Origin: Spirochaetota bacterium
GTDB taxonomy: Bacteria; Spirochaetota; Spirochaetia; Treponematales; UBA12059
NCBI GenBank assembly: GCA_018815555.1
Contig: JAHIWF010000108.1
Span: forward strand, 1-40,692
DNA length: 40,692 nt
Reading direction: 5' to 3'
This document shows, in pieces, positions 1 to 8,751 of this stretch. Below the pieces are notes generated by a model, which had not been told where the DNA came from, made no database searches, and saw only the letters and a list, made by a program, of their open reading frames with translations. Made by a program: the position numbers and the translations under genes. How positions within the stretch are numbered: position 1 is the stretch's first letter; each line of letters opens with the position of its first letter.

Positions 1-319
1 GTGTGCGATCCTGGGAACTCCAGGCTGGTGTGCTGACACCGCTTTTGATGATCTCTACAATCCGGAAGCTTCCGTCTTTCTGCCCTGAGCCAGCCTGAAA
101 AGCTGCAATGGCTGCGCTGATGGCTGCGACCAGTTCGGCTCTGTCAGTATTTGGCTTTTCCGCTGCTGCGGTACTTGTGGTCGAGTTTGCTGCTGATGCC
201 ACTGCCGCTTTACGCGGTACAAACACCAATCTGAAAATTTCCAGTACAACCATCAATGAGACCAGGGCCAGAAATACGGTGCCAACACCGATTACTACTA
301 TTGTCCACATGCTTGTCAT
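1..319 (-). CDS. OadG-family gamma subunit of a sodium-pump decarboxylase (C-terminus truncated by window edge)
   Basis: Hand translation of the minus strand from ATG at 319: MTSMWTIVVIGVGTVFLALVSLMVVLEIFRLVFVPRKAAVASAANSTTSTAAAEKPNTDRAELVAAISAAIAAFQAGSGQKDGSFRIVEI... One N-terminal TM, Ala/Ser/Thr-rich linker and an 'AAISAAIAAF' motif typical of OadG. Lies directly after mmdA. Not in the ORF track because it runs off the edge. Confidence 0.8.
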   Translation of the reverse strand, partial: MTSMWTIVVIGVGTVFLALVSLMVVLEIFRLVFVPRKAAVASAANSTTSTAAAEKPNTDRAELVAAISAAIAAFQAGSGQKDGSFRIVEIIKSGVSTPAWSSQDRT

Positions 320-329
320 GATACCTGCC

Positions 330-1874
330 TTACACCGGAAGGTTGCCGTGCTTTTTAGCAGGGCGGGCTTCGCGCTTGCCGGCAAGCATGTTCAGTGCTG
401 CGGCCAGACGGCTGCGGGTATCAGCCGGGTCAATTACATCGTCCACATAGCCGCGTACTGCAGCCTTGTAGGGATTGGCAAAATTATGCTTGTATTCATC
501 AATTTTTTGCTTGCGCATGGCATCGGCATCGGCTGCTTCATCAATTTCCTTCTTGAAGATGATATTGGCTGCTCCATCCGGGCCCATGACCGCAATTTCG
601 GCACTGGGCCAGGCAAAAACCTGATCAGCTCCGAGATGTCGCGAACACATGGCGATGTAAGCTCCACCATAGGCTTTGCGAACAATAACGGTCAGCTTGG
701 GAACAGAAGCCTCCGAATAGGCATACAGCAACTTTGCACCGTGACGGATTACACCGGCATGTTCCTGGCCGACACCAGGCAGATAGCCGGCAGTATCGGT
801 GAAGGTAACCAACGGAATGTTAAAGGCATCGCAAAAGCGGATAAAGCGGCTGGCTTTATCCGAGGCATTGATATCCAGCACACCGGCCATAATTTTTGGC
901 TGGTTGGCAATAATGCCGACCGGTTTACCGCCAAGGCGGGCAAAACAGGTTACAATATTCTGGGCATATAAAGGCTGAATTTCAAAATAGTCACCATCGT
1001 CAAAGACCTGACTGATTACATCGCGGATATCGTAGGGCTTATTGGGCTGATCCGGTATCAGTGCAGCCACTTTTGGCAGATTGCGGTGAATGTCGTCACT
1101 TGTTTTGGCAACGGGCGGATCCTCTACATTGTTCTGCGGCAGGTAAGAAAGCAGCTTGCGGATGCCGGCCAGGGTTTCCTGCTCGGAATTGAACATGAGA
1201 CTGGCTACGCCGGATATCTGACTGTGCACCAGTGCACCGCCGAGTGCTTCCGCTGTTACATCCTCGCGGGTTACAGCCTTAATAACCTGAGGCCCAGTAA
1301 TGAACATGTTGGCCGATTTGTCGACCATGATGGTAAAATCGGTAAGGGCTGGTGAATAAACGGCACCACCAGCGCAGGGGCCCATGATCACTGATATTTG
1401 GGGAATGACACCGGAGGCCAGTGTATTGCGGTAAAAGATATCGCCATAACCGGACAGGGCGTCTACCCCCTCTTGGATACGTGCGCCGCCTGAGTCGTTG
1501 ATGCCGATACAGGGGCAGCCTATCTTCATGGCCAGGTCCATGGCCTTGCAGATCTTGGCTGCGTGCATCTCACCCAGCGAACCACCGACAACTGTAAAAT
1601 CCTGGGCAAATACTGTAATCATACGGCCGGCAACAGTACCGTATCCGATGACAACACCTTCGCCGGGGGCTTCAGTTTTGTCCATTCCCAGGTCTACAGC
1701 GCGGTGTTCGACAAAGGCGTCAACTTCGGTGAAGCTGCCTTCGTCCAGTAGGGTTTCTATGCGCTCGCGCGCTGTCATTTTGCCTTTGGCATGTTGGGCT
1801 TCTACGCGTTTTGGTCCGCCGCCAGCCATTATACGATCACGCCGCTGCTTGAGTTCTTTCAGTTTTTCGTCCAT
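330..1874 (-). CDS. mmdA: Methylmalonyl-CoA decarboxylase / propionyl-CoA carboxylase carboxyltransferase (alpha, 12S-like) subunit
   Basis: Carboxyltransferase motifs 'GGGPKRVEAQHAKGKMTARERIETLLDEGSF', 'INDSGGARIQEGVDALSGYGDIF', 'MGPCAGGAVYSPALTDF', 'TDTAGYLPGVGQEHAGVIRHGAKLLYAYSEA'. Track ORF begins at 1955; the likely start is MDEKLKEL at 1874. Confidence 0.92.
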   Translation of the reverse strand: MDEKLKELKQRRDRIMAGGGPKRVEAQHAKGKMTARERIETLLDEGSFTEVDAFVEHRAVDLGMDKTEAPGEGVVIGYGTVAGRMITVFAQDFTVVGGSLGEMHAAKICKAMDLAMKIGCPCIGINDSGGARIQEGVDALSGYGDIFYRNTLASGVIPQISVIMGPCAGGAVYSPALTDFTIMVDKSANMFITGPQVIKAVTREDVTAEALGGALVHSQISGVASLMFNSEQETLAGIRKLLSYLPQNNVEDPPVAKTSDDIHRNLPKVAALIPDQPNKPYDIRDVISQVFDDGDYFEIQPLYAQNIVTCFARLGGKPVGIIANQPKIMAGVLDINASDKASRFIRFCDAFNIPLVTFTDTAGYLPGVGQEHAGVIRHGAKLLYAYSEASVPKLTVIVRKAYGGAYIAMCSRHLGADQVFAWPSAEIAVMGPDGAANIIFKKEIDEAADADAMRKQKIDEYKHNFANPYKAAVRGYVDDVIDPADTRSRLAAALNMLAGKREARPAKKHGNLPV

Positions 1875-1960
1875 CCAGTTACTCCATATAAAAAAGTAGT
1901 AGAGCCTTGCGATCGACGATACGAAACGCCGGCTGCACCTGTCATTACTATCCAAAAATT

Positions 1961-1989
1961 ATTGTACCATGTCATTCTGATGATGTTAA
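1961..1989 (-). promoter_or_regulatory. Candidate sigma70-type internal promoter upstream of mmdA (TTAACA-N17-TACAAT, extended TGn)
   Basis: Minus strand: TTAACA (1989-1984), 17-nt spacer ending TGG, TACAAT (1966-1961). Predicted TSS about 80 nt upstream of the mmdA ATG. Confidence 0.5.
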
Positions 1990-2045
1990 GATGGTTACGA
2001 CAATAATTAGCTATTTGTCAATGCTGCGAATATAAGATTGAGTAC

Positions 2046-2447
2046 TCAGTCACGCTGGCAGAGCTCGATAAGCACGCCATTGGTAGATTTGGGATGCAAG
2101 AAGGCAATTTTTGCCCCACCGGCACCGTAGCGCGGCTTTTCGTCAATAAGGCGTACGCCTTTGCTGCGCAGCTCTTCGAGTGCGTCTGCGATATTATCAA
2201 CCTTAAAGGCGATGTGCTGTATACCCTGGCCCTTGCTTTCGATGAATTTGGCAATGGGACCATCGGCTTCGGTTGACTCGAGCAGCTCAATTTCGGTGTC
2301 CCCTACCGGCAGAAAGGCGACCCGAACCTTCTGATCCGCAACTGTTTCCGTGCCATGCAGCTTAAGGCCGAGGATGTCGGTATAAACCTTAAGTGTTTCA
2401 TCGAGGTTGGCTACTGCAATACCAATATGGTCTATTTTTCCTGTCAT
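2046..2447 (-). CDS. mce: Methylmalonyl-CoA epimerase (VOC superfamily)
   Basis: 133 aa: '[54 protein letters not shown]...[12 protein letters not shown]'. SD AAGGAG upstream. Located inside the methylmalonyl-CoA cluster. Confidence 0.93.
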   Translation of the reverse strand: MTGKIDHIGIAVANLDETLKVYTDILGLKLHGTETVADQKVRVAFLPVGDTEIELLESTEADGPIAKFIESKGQGIQHIAFKVDNIADALEELRSKGVRLIDEKPRYGAGGAKIAFLHPKSTNGVLIELCQRD

Positions 2448-2473
2448 TCTGTTCTCCTTATTGTTACTAAAGC

Positions 2474-3541
2474 TTAATCAGATACAAGCCGTAATCCGGC
2501 AGCAATAATGCCTTCCTGAACTTGTGCGAGCGCCTGATAGTAATCGGTATCTTTATGCAATACGGCTTCGGCTGCATTAGCCAGTTGGCTATGCGCATTA
2601 GCATTATCCAGCCAGCCCAGAAGATTGTCAGCTACGGCGTTGCGTAACTCCCACATGGTATTTTCATGGCGATGTTTGAGCAGCCATTCAGTGTCAGAAA
2701 GCATGGCATGATGTGCCAATATCTCGTCTACCAGAACGCTCACACCTTCGCCCTGTTCAGCTATAGTGAGCAGTACCGGTGGTATTCGTAAAGCTCCGCC
2801 ATGCGGATCTTCCTGCACATTCTCGCCCCTTAACCTGGCTTGCTGTACTGTATGCTCGTACACAGCCTTGTAGAGGCCGGAGAAGCGGGTATTTGCACCG
2901 TTCATGATGGCTGTTTCCATCATGGCACGGGTTTCCCGCACTACCCGCTCCGCGCCGTCCCGATCGGCTTTGTTAACACAGAAAATATCGCCGATTTCCA
3001 TGACGCCGGCCTTAATGGCCTGTATGTCATCACCAAGACCCGGAACTGCAACGAGGACTACGGTGTCGGCGCAGCGTACGATATCGATTTCACTCTGGCC
3101 GACGCCGACTGTTTCAATAATCACTGTATCATAAGCGGCGGCATCCAAAGCCCGCACTGTTTCGGCGGCCGCCCGGGATAAACCGCCCAGGTGACCCCGG
3201 CTGGCCAGGCTGCGTATAAAAACACCCTCATCGGTGGCATGGCGCATCATGCGGATTCGGTCGCCCAGGATTGCTCCGCCGGTAAACGGACTGGAAGGGT
3301 CTATGGCGACAACTGCTACTCTTCGGCCACGATTGCGTAACTCGCCAATGATTTTATCAGTTAAGGTACTCTTGCCGGAACCGGGCGGGCCTGTGATGCC
3401 GACTACATGAGCCTTGCCTGTTTTATCATGTAGTGCCTTGAGTACCTCAATACGTGCCGGATCCTGCCGCTCGATCATAGTGATCAATCTGGCTAGATGT
3501 CGAGGATTATCGAGTATATTCAAGGCCATACGTTCCGACAT
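2474..3541 (-). CDS. meaB: Methylmalonyl-CoA mutase-associated G3E GTPase (MeaB/ArgK family)
   Basis: Walker A '[17 protein letters not shown]', '[22 protein letters not shown]', '[12 protein letters not shown]', '[11 protein letters not shown]'. Confidence 0.93.
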   Translation of the reverse strand: MSERMALNILDNPRHLARLITMIERQDPARIEVLKALHDKTGKAHVVGITGPPGSGKSTLTDKIIGELRNRGRRVAVVAIDPSSPFTGGAILGDRIRMMRHATDEGVFIRSLASRGHLGGLSRAAAETVRALDAAAYDTVIIETVGVGQSEIDIVRCADTVVLVAVPGLGDDIQAIKAGVMEIGDIFCVNKADRDGAERVVRETRAMMETAIMNGANTRFSGLYKAVYEHTVQQARLRGENVQEDPHGGALRIPPVLLTIAEQGEGVSVLVDEILAHHAMLSDTEWLLKHRHENTMWELRNAVADNLLGWLDNANAHSQLANAAEAVLHKDTDYYQALAQVQEGIIAAGLRLVSD

Positions 3542-3553
3542 GAAGCAATCCCG

Positions 3554-3958
3554 TCAGGCTTTCCGCTTCAGATTATTTTTAATGAATTCAATGGTTGTAC
3601 CAGTTGCGGTGCCAGGGGTAAAAATTTCGGCAATGCCGGCAGCTTTCAGCCCCGGGATATCTTCGTCGGGTATTACTCCGCCGCCTATTACCAGCACATC
3701 ATCCATGTTTTTTTCACGCAATAATTCCATTACCCGCGGAAACAGGTGATTGTGGGCACCGGAGAGAATACTCATAGCCACCACATCCACGTCTTCCTGG
3801 AGAGCGGCATTGACGATCTGCTCGGGAGTCTGACGCAGACCAGTATAGATCACTTCCATTCCGGCATCACGAAAAGCGCGGGCCACTACTTTAGCACCCC
3901 TATCATGACCATCAAGTCCGGGTTTGGCTACCAATACACGAATTTTCTGTTCCATCAT
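3554..3958 (-). CDS. Methylmalonyl-CoA mutase, stand-alone B12-binding (C-terminal) subunit
   Basis: 134 aa with B12 motif 'DGHDRG', 'MSILSGAH', '[28 protein letters not shown]'. Confidence 0.93.
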   Translation of the reverse strand: MMEQKIRVLVAKPGLDGHDRGAKVVARAFRDAGMEVIYTGLRQTPEQIVNAALQEDVDVVAMSILSGAHNHLFPRVMELLREKNMDDVLVIGGGVIPDEDIPGLKAAGIAEIFTPGTATGTTIEFIKNNLKRKA

Positions 3959-3967
3959 GGGCTCCTG

Positions 3968-5635
3968 TTAAAGTATGACTTTCTGCTGATATTCACCAAA
4001 AATGCCACGTAAAATATCACAAATTTCGCCAAGAGTGGCATAACAGCGCACGGCATCGAGAATTAGCGGCATCAGGTTATCATTGCCCTGTGCTGCTTTT
4101 TCCAAAGTGACCAAACTGTTTTTTACAGCGGCATTATCCCGTTTAGCGCGCAGCTCGCGCAGTTTTTGCGACTGCTGCTCTCCGACTATAGGATCAACTT
4201 TGAGCAATCCGGTTGGAGGGGCTTCTTTGATCTGGAATTTGTTCATGCCCACAACGACCCGCTCGCCGGACTCTATATCCATCTGGTAGGAGTAGGCGGC
4301 ATCCTGGATCTCCTGCTGGACATAACCGCGTTCGATGGCCTTAACCGCACCGCCCATTGAATCGATCCTGGCAATGTATTCAAGCGCTTCTTTTTCGATA
4401 CGGTCAGTCATGCTCTCCACATAGTAGGAGCCAGCCAGCGGATCGATGGTTTCGGTGGCACCGGATTCGTAGGCGACAATCTGCTGGGTACGCAGGGCTA
4501 TGCGTACCGAAGCTTCGGTTGGCAAAGCCAGAGCTTCATCCTTGGAGTTGGTATGCAGAGACTGGGTACCGCCAAGCACGGCAGCCAGGGTCTGGATTGC
4601 CACACGAACGATATTGTTGTCCGGCTGCTGGGCTGTAAGCGTGGAGCCTCCAGTCTGGGTATGGAAACGCAGCATCAGGCTCTTGGGATTACTGGCCTTA
4701 AAACGATTTTTCATGATTGACGCCCAAACGCGGCGGGCTGCCCGGAATTTTGCGACCTCTTCGAAAAGGTCATTATGCGAATTGAAGAAGAAAGAGAGGC
4801 GTGGTGCAAAGTCGTCAACACTGAGTCCGGCTTTGATAGCCGCATCTACATAAGCGATGCCGTCAGCCAGGGTAAAGGCTACTTCCTGCGAAGCAGTGGA
4901 ACCGGCTTCGCGGATGTGATAACCGGAAATGGAAATAGTATTCCAGTTTGGGACATCTTTCGAGCAGTATGCAAAAATGTCGGTAATAAGCCGCATGGAA
5001 GGTTCTGGCGGGAAAATATAGGTGCCGCGGGCAACATACTCTTTTAGAATGTCGTTTTGGATGGTGCCATTAAGCTGTTCGGGTTTAACACCCTGTTTCT
5101 CGGCGACAGCAATGTACATGGCCAGAAGCACCGAAGCCGGAGCGTTGATGGTCATGGATGTGGAAACTTTATCCAACGGAATACCGTCGAACAGGATTTC
5201 CATGTCGGCCAGTGAATCTATGGCTACGCCGACCTTGCCGACTTCACCCTGGGATAAAGCATGATCAGAATCATAACCAATCTGGGTGGGCAGGTCGAAG
5301 GCTACCGAAAGACCGGTAGTCCCCTGGTCCAGCAGAAACTTGTAGCGTTTGTTGGATTCTTCGGCGGTAGAAAAACCGGCATACTGGCGCATGGTCCACA
5401 ATCGACCGCGGTACATAGTGTTCTGTACACCACGGGTGTAGGGATATTCGCCGGGGAAACCGATTTTTTCTACATAATTAATGTCTTTTGTGTCGAGCGG
5501 GGTGTATAAGGTGTTTACCGGAGCATTTGATCCTGTAGTAAACATTTTTTTGCGTTCCGGGAACCGGGCGGCGGCTTTCTGCACGCCAGCCTCATAAGCA
5601 GTGTTGGCTTGCTGGATGGTTTCGATCTCGTTCAT
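3968..5635 (-). CDS. Methylmalonyl-CoA mutase, catalytic (N-terminal/large) subunit
   Basis: '[61 protein letters not shown]', '[27 protein letters not shown]', '[19 protein letters not shown]'. Start taken at MNEIETIQ (5635), preceded by SD GGGAG. Confidence 0.95.
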   Translation of the reverse strand: MNEIETIQQANTAYEAGVQKAAARFPERKKMFTTGSNAPVNTLYTPLDTKDINYVEKIGFPGEYPYTRGVQNTMYRGRLWTMRQYAGFSTAEESNKRYKFLLDQGTTGLSVAFDLPTQIGYDSDHALSQGEVGKVGVAIDSLADMEILFDGIPLDKVSTSMTINAPASVLLAMYIAVAEKQGVKPEQLNGTIQNDILKEYVARGTYIFPPEPSMRLITDIFAYCSKDVPNWNTISISGYHIREAGSTASQEVAFTLADGIAYVDAAIKAGLSVDDFAPRLSFFFNSHNDLFEEVAKFRAARRVWASIMKNRFKASNPKSLMLRFHTQTGGSTLTAQQPDNNIVRVAIQTLAAVLGGTQSLHTNSKDEALALPTEASVRIALRTQQIVAYESGATETIDPLAGSYYVESMTDRIEKEALEYIARIDSMGGAVKAIERGYVQQEIQDAAYSYQMDIESGERVVVGMNKFQIKEAPPTGLLKVDPIVGEQQSQKLRELRAKRDNAAVKNSLVTLEKAAQGNDNLMPLILDAVRCYATLGEICDILRGIFGEYQQKVIL

Positions 5636-5670
5636 GGCAACTCCCTTGCATGATGATTCTATAAACAAAA

Positions 5671-5697
5671 CCCGGTGTCTGGGCTGCAGACGCCGGG
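5671..5697 (-). terminator. Intra-operon hairpin followed by T-rich tract between korC and the mutase (attenuator or weak terminator)
   Basis: Minus strand: CCCGGCGTCTG-CAGCC-CAGACACCGGG then TTTTGTTTAT; 11-bp stem with one mismatch. Confidence 0.55.
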
Positions 5698-5704
5698 TCG
5701 GAAA

Positions 5705-6244
5705 CTAGGCTGTAGCCTTGGCCGCTGCGGCCAGTTCGAAACCCTTACGTAGCGCGGAAAGGTTAAGATCTTCGGTTCCCTGTGGAACACGGTTTTTAAC
5801 GGCCGTCTCCAACTTGCTCTGGCTAACGACACCGGAAATCCCGGCGAGGACACCTAATGCCACGATATTGGCTACTACTTTTTTACCGATTACCGTAGCT
5901 GCCGTATCTAGAATTGGGATGCGAACAGTGCGAGCTTTTATCTGCGGATCGGGCTCTACTGAAGCGTCTACGATGATAAGGCCCTTGCCCATCAATTTAC
6001 CGTAACTTGTGTAAGCCTCGGTAGTAAGCGCAAGAAGATAATCCGGATCGGTGGCTTTGGGATAATCGATATCATCTTCGGAAATGACCACTTCGGCCTT
6101 ACTGGCACCACCACGGGCTTCCGGACCATAACTCTGGGTTTGTACGGCATTCTTGTTGTCCAGAATCGCGCCTTCGGCCAATACGATACCAGCCAGTAGC
6201 AAGCCCTGTCCGCCAGAACCACTTAATCTGAATTCTGTGCGCAT
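5705..6244 (-). CDS. korC: 2-oxoacid:ferredoxin oxidoreductase gamma subunit (probably 2-oxoglutarate)
   Basis: 'EFRLSGSGGQGLLLAGIVLAEGAILDNKNAVQTQSYGPEARGGASKAEVVIS' is the canonical KorC gamma motif. Overlaps korB by 22 nt. Confidence 0.9.
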   Translation of the reverse strand: MRTEFRLSGSGGQGLLLAGIVLAEGAILDNKNAVQTQSYGPEARGGASKAEVVISEDDIDYPKATDPDYLLALTTEAYTSYGKLMGKGLIIVDASVEPDPQIKARTVRIPILDTAATVIGKKVVANIVALGVLAGISGVVSQSKLETAVKNRVPQGTEDLNLSALRKGFELAAAAKATA

Positions 6245-7083
6245 TCCCGTACTCCTCCCTGAAAATTATCAAACTTGCGTTGCAACTGGGCAACAAGCTG
6301 ATCATAGTCAGCAGTAAATTCGCTATCCGGCTTATTGTACAATTCACCGATCATGAACTTGCCTTCGAGCTTTTCTGGTGCCATGGCCTTGGCTGCCTTG
6401 ATATTGACTGCGCTTTCTTTAAACCAGTTCAGCATATCCACGGCGGTACCCAGCTTGTTTCGGCGGCCAAGATAGGTTGGGCATTGGGTTACTGCTTCGA
6501 CAACCGAAAAACCTTTGTTGAGTAATGCTTTCTCAATCAGATCCTCTAGCAAGGTGGCATGGTAAGCGGTAGCGCGAGCTACATACGTGGCTCCGGCCGC
6601 AATAGCCAGGTTGGCCAAATCGAAACTGCGTTCCGAATTGCCGTAGGGTGCAGTAGTTCCGATCATTCCCTTCGGTGTCATCGGTGAGAATTGGCCTGAG
6701 GTCATTCCATAAATATTATTGTTCATGACAATGGTGGTTATGTCTATATTGCGGCGGGCCGCGTGAATGAAATGGTTTCCACCGATAGCCGTACAATCGC
6801 CGTCACCGGTCATCACTATTACTTTCAGGTTCGGGCGCGAATGTTTTACGCCAGTGGCAAAGGCCAATGCGCGACCGTGCGTAGTGTGTAGCGTGTCAAA
6901 ATCAAGGTAGCCGGGGGCGCGGCTGGAACAACCGATCCCGGATACAACGACAACATTGCTGCGATCCAGATTCAGCCGGGCGATAGCACGAACCAGAGCG
7001 CCGGTAACAGTGCCATGGCCGCAGCCCGGACACCAGATGTGCGGCAGACGCTGCTCGCGGAAATATTTCATGCTCTCACTCAT
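6223..7083 (-). CDS. korB: 2-oxoacid:ferredoxin oxidoreductase beta subunit (TPP-binding; probably 2-oxoglutarate)
   Basis: 'HIWCPGCGHGTVTGALVRAI', TPP motif 'MTGDGDCTAIGGNHFIHAARRNIDITTIVMNNNIYGMTSGQFSPMTPKG'. Confidence 0.92.
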   Translation of the reverse strand: MSESMKYFREQRLPHIWCPGCGHGTVTGALVRAIARLNLDRSNVVVVSGIGCSSRAPGYLDFDTLHTTHGRALAFATGVKHSRPNLKVIVMTGDGDCTAIGGNHFIHAARRNIDITTIVMNNNIYGMTSGQFSPMTPKGMIGTTAPYGNSERSFDLANLAIAAGATYVARATAYHATLLEDLIEKALLNKGFSVVEAVTQCPTYLGRRNKLGTAVDMLNWFKESAVNIKAAKAMAPEKLEGKFMIGELYNKPDSEFTADYDQLVAQLQRKFDNFQGGVRECAQNSD

Positions 7084-8213
7084 CGCTTGCCTCCCATGAT
7101 GGCTTCGAGAACTTCTTCAGGCCGGAAAAGCTCGCCGTTCACCTTGGTGAGTGATTCTACTGGAGCACGGCAAGCAACAATCCGCTGAATTTCCAGTACC
7201 AGCTGGCCCATGTTCATTTCCGCCACGATGATGCGTTTTACTCGTTTGGATAATTCATCAAGTACGGTTTCCGGGAAAGGCCAGATTGTCTTCGGGCGGA
7301 ACAGTCCGGCTTTAACACCTTTAGCGCGTGCCTGACGAACTGCCGAAAGCGAAGACATGGCACTGGAGCCAAAGGCAACAACCAGCACATCACAGTCATC
7401 GGTATTTTCGGTAAAATAATCACGAATATCCGGCTCAGCTTTTTCGACCTTGCGCATCAGACGTTTGATGGAAGCAGCGGCATTCTCTCCCTTATTGGAC
7501 GGGAATCCGGTTTCGTCATGGAACAAACCGGTTACATGATAGCGGTATCCTTCGCCAAAACTAGCCATCAGCGGTACGCCGCCATCGGGATCGGCTTCGT
7601 ATGGCTTGTAGCCCGTACGGGTTTCCGGTTTGCTCCGATTTACTATTTTGACGCTGGCAGGATCCGGCAATACCACTTTTTCTCGCATGTGACCAATTAC
7701 TTCGTCAGTAAGGACGATAACCGGCACGCGATATTCTTCAGAAATATTGAAGGCTTTAATAGTAAGATCGAAGCATTCTTTAACATTACCCGGTGCCAGC
7801 ACAACGACAGGGTGGTCGCCATGTGTACCCCAACGGGCCTGCATTACATCGCTCTGCGCGGGAGATGTAGGCATGCCGGTGGAGGGTCCCACCCGCTGAA
7901 CATTGATGATGACGATAGGTACTTCAGTCAACGCAGCATAGCCGATATTTTCCTGCATGAGTGAAAATCCGGGCCCACTGGTAGCCGTCATGGCTTTACG
8001 CCCGGTAAGTGCGGCGCCGATGATGGCGGCTATGGATCCTATTTCGTCCTCCATCTGGATGAAGCGACCGCCGGTTTTTGGCAATTCAACTGCACACATT
8101 TCGGCAACTTCGGTAGACGGTGTAATTGGATAGCCGGCATAGAAATCCATTCCGGCGGTGAGTGCGCCCAAGGTACAAGCCTCGTTACCCTGCATAAGTT
8201 TGACATTAGTCAT
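7080..8213 (-). CDS. korA: 2-oxoacid:ferredoxin oxidoreductase alpha subunit (probably 2-oxoglutarate)
   Basis: 'MQGNEACTLGALTAGMDFYAGYPITPSTEVAEMCAVELPKTGGRFIQMEDEIGSIAAIIGAALTGRKAMTATSGPGFSLMQENIGYA'. Track ORF starts at 8360; likely start MTNVKLMQ at 8213, overlapping the korD 3' end. Confidence 0.92.
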   Translation of the reverse strand: MTNVKLMQGNEACTLGALTAGMDFYAGYPITPSTEVAEMCAVELPKTGGRFIQMEDEIGSIAAIIGAALTGRKAMTATSGPGFSLMQENIGYAALTEVPIVIINVQRVGPSTGMPTSPAQSDVMQARWGTHGDHPVVVLAPGNVKECFDLTIKAFNISEEYRVPVIVLTDEVIGHMREKVVLPDPASVKIVNRSKPETRTGYKPYEADPDGGVPLMASFGEGYRYHVTGLFHDETGFPSNKGENAAASIKRLMRKVEKAEPDIRDYFTENTDDCDVLVVAFGSSAMSSLSAVRQARAKGVKAGLFRPKTIWPFPETVLDELSKRVKRIIVAEMNMGQLVLEIQRIVACRAPVESLTKVNGELFRPEEVLEAIMGGKR

Positions 8214-8481
8214 GCTCTGCCTCCGGTGATATGCCATAGTCGCGATGGGCGGCATCAATCCCGACAGATTCGGGCTTGCCGCGTTCATGTACCTCAATGG
8301 CAAAATCCGGGCAGCGCAGCTCGCAGAGCCGGCAGCCGATACAAAGGTTCGGTTGAACAACCGTGACCTTACCGTTTTTCAGGGCCAATACCTGTTTGGG
8401 ACAGAATGCGACGCAAATATTGCATCCCTTGCACCAACGTTCCCGGATGACATGTTCGAAAGTTTTCTTCTGTTCGCTCAT
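8206..8481 (-). CDS. korD: 2x[4Fe-4S] ferredoxin-like delta subunit of the 2-oxoacid oxidoreductase
   Basis: Two clusters CKGCNICVAFCP and CIGCRLCELRCP in 91 aa; first gene of the korDABC order. Confidence 0.9.
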   Translation of the reverse strand: MSEQKKTFEHVIRERWCKGCNICVAFCPKQVLALKNGKVTVVQPNLCIGCRLCELRCPDFAIEVHERGKPESVGIDAAHRDYGISPEAEHD

Positions 8482-8546
8482 AACCCTACACTCGTTGATT
8501 TGTCCGTCCCGAACGGAGAGGCCGTCCAGTAACGAATCTTGACTCC

Positions 8547-8575
8547 AGCATATAATAGAATGAATACTATGTCAA
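8547..8575 (-). promoter_or_regulatory. Candidate kor operon promoter (proximal): TTGACA-N17-TATGCT
   Basis: Minus strand TTGACA at 8575-8570, TATGCT at 8552-8547; TSS would lie about 60 nt upstream of the korD ATG. Confidence 0.45.
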
Positions 8576-8682
8576 AGGCCACTTGGCTTGATAATTGAAA
8601 TTTGCATTTTAATTATTAAAATATCGAGACAATAGCGCGTTTTAAGTGCATTACTATATGGAACAAAACTTGCGGCTTTGGT

Positions 8683-8711
8683 ATTATACCACTGTATTGG
8701 CTGGCAGTCAA
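8683..8711 (-). promoter_or_regulatory. Candidate kor operon promoter (distal): TTGACT-N17-TATAAT with extended TGG
   Basis: Minus strand TTGACT at 8711-8706, 17-nt spacer ending TGG, TATAAT at 8688-8683; would give a leader of about 195 nt. Confidence 0.5.
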
Positions 8712-8733
8712 AACAAGGATACAGTTTGACTGC
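8704..8733. repeat. Perfect 9-bp inverted repeat in the divergent kor/pycB-like intergenic region
   Basis: GCAGTCAAA (8704-8712) - 12 nt - TTTGACTGC (8725-8733). Overlaps the distal kor -35 and lies just upstream of the SD/ATG at 8752. Confidence 0.7.
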
Positions 8734-8751
8734 ATAAACAAGGGAGGCCGC

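Noticed and set aside
108-971. 287-aa plus-strand ORF
   Set aside because: Antisense to oadG/mmdA; composition is that of an antisense reading and no SD or domain is evident.
1998-2019. GACAA...TTGTC inverted repeat upstream of mmdA
   Set aside because: Only 5-bp arms in AT-rich sequence; too weak to distinguish from chance.
8482-8751. Possible tRNA or small RNA gene in the largest intergenic region
   Set aside because: No cloverleaf, T-loop (GGTTCRA) or CCA-type acceptor was found; the region is explained by promoters and an inverted repeat.
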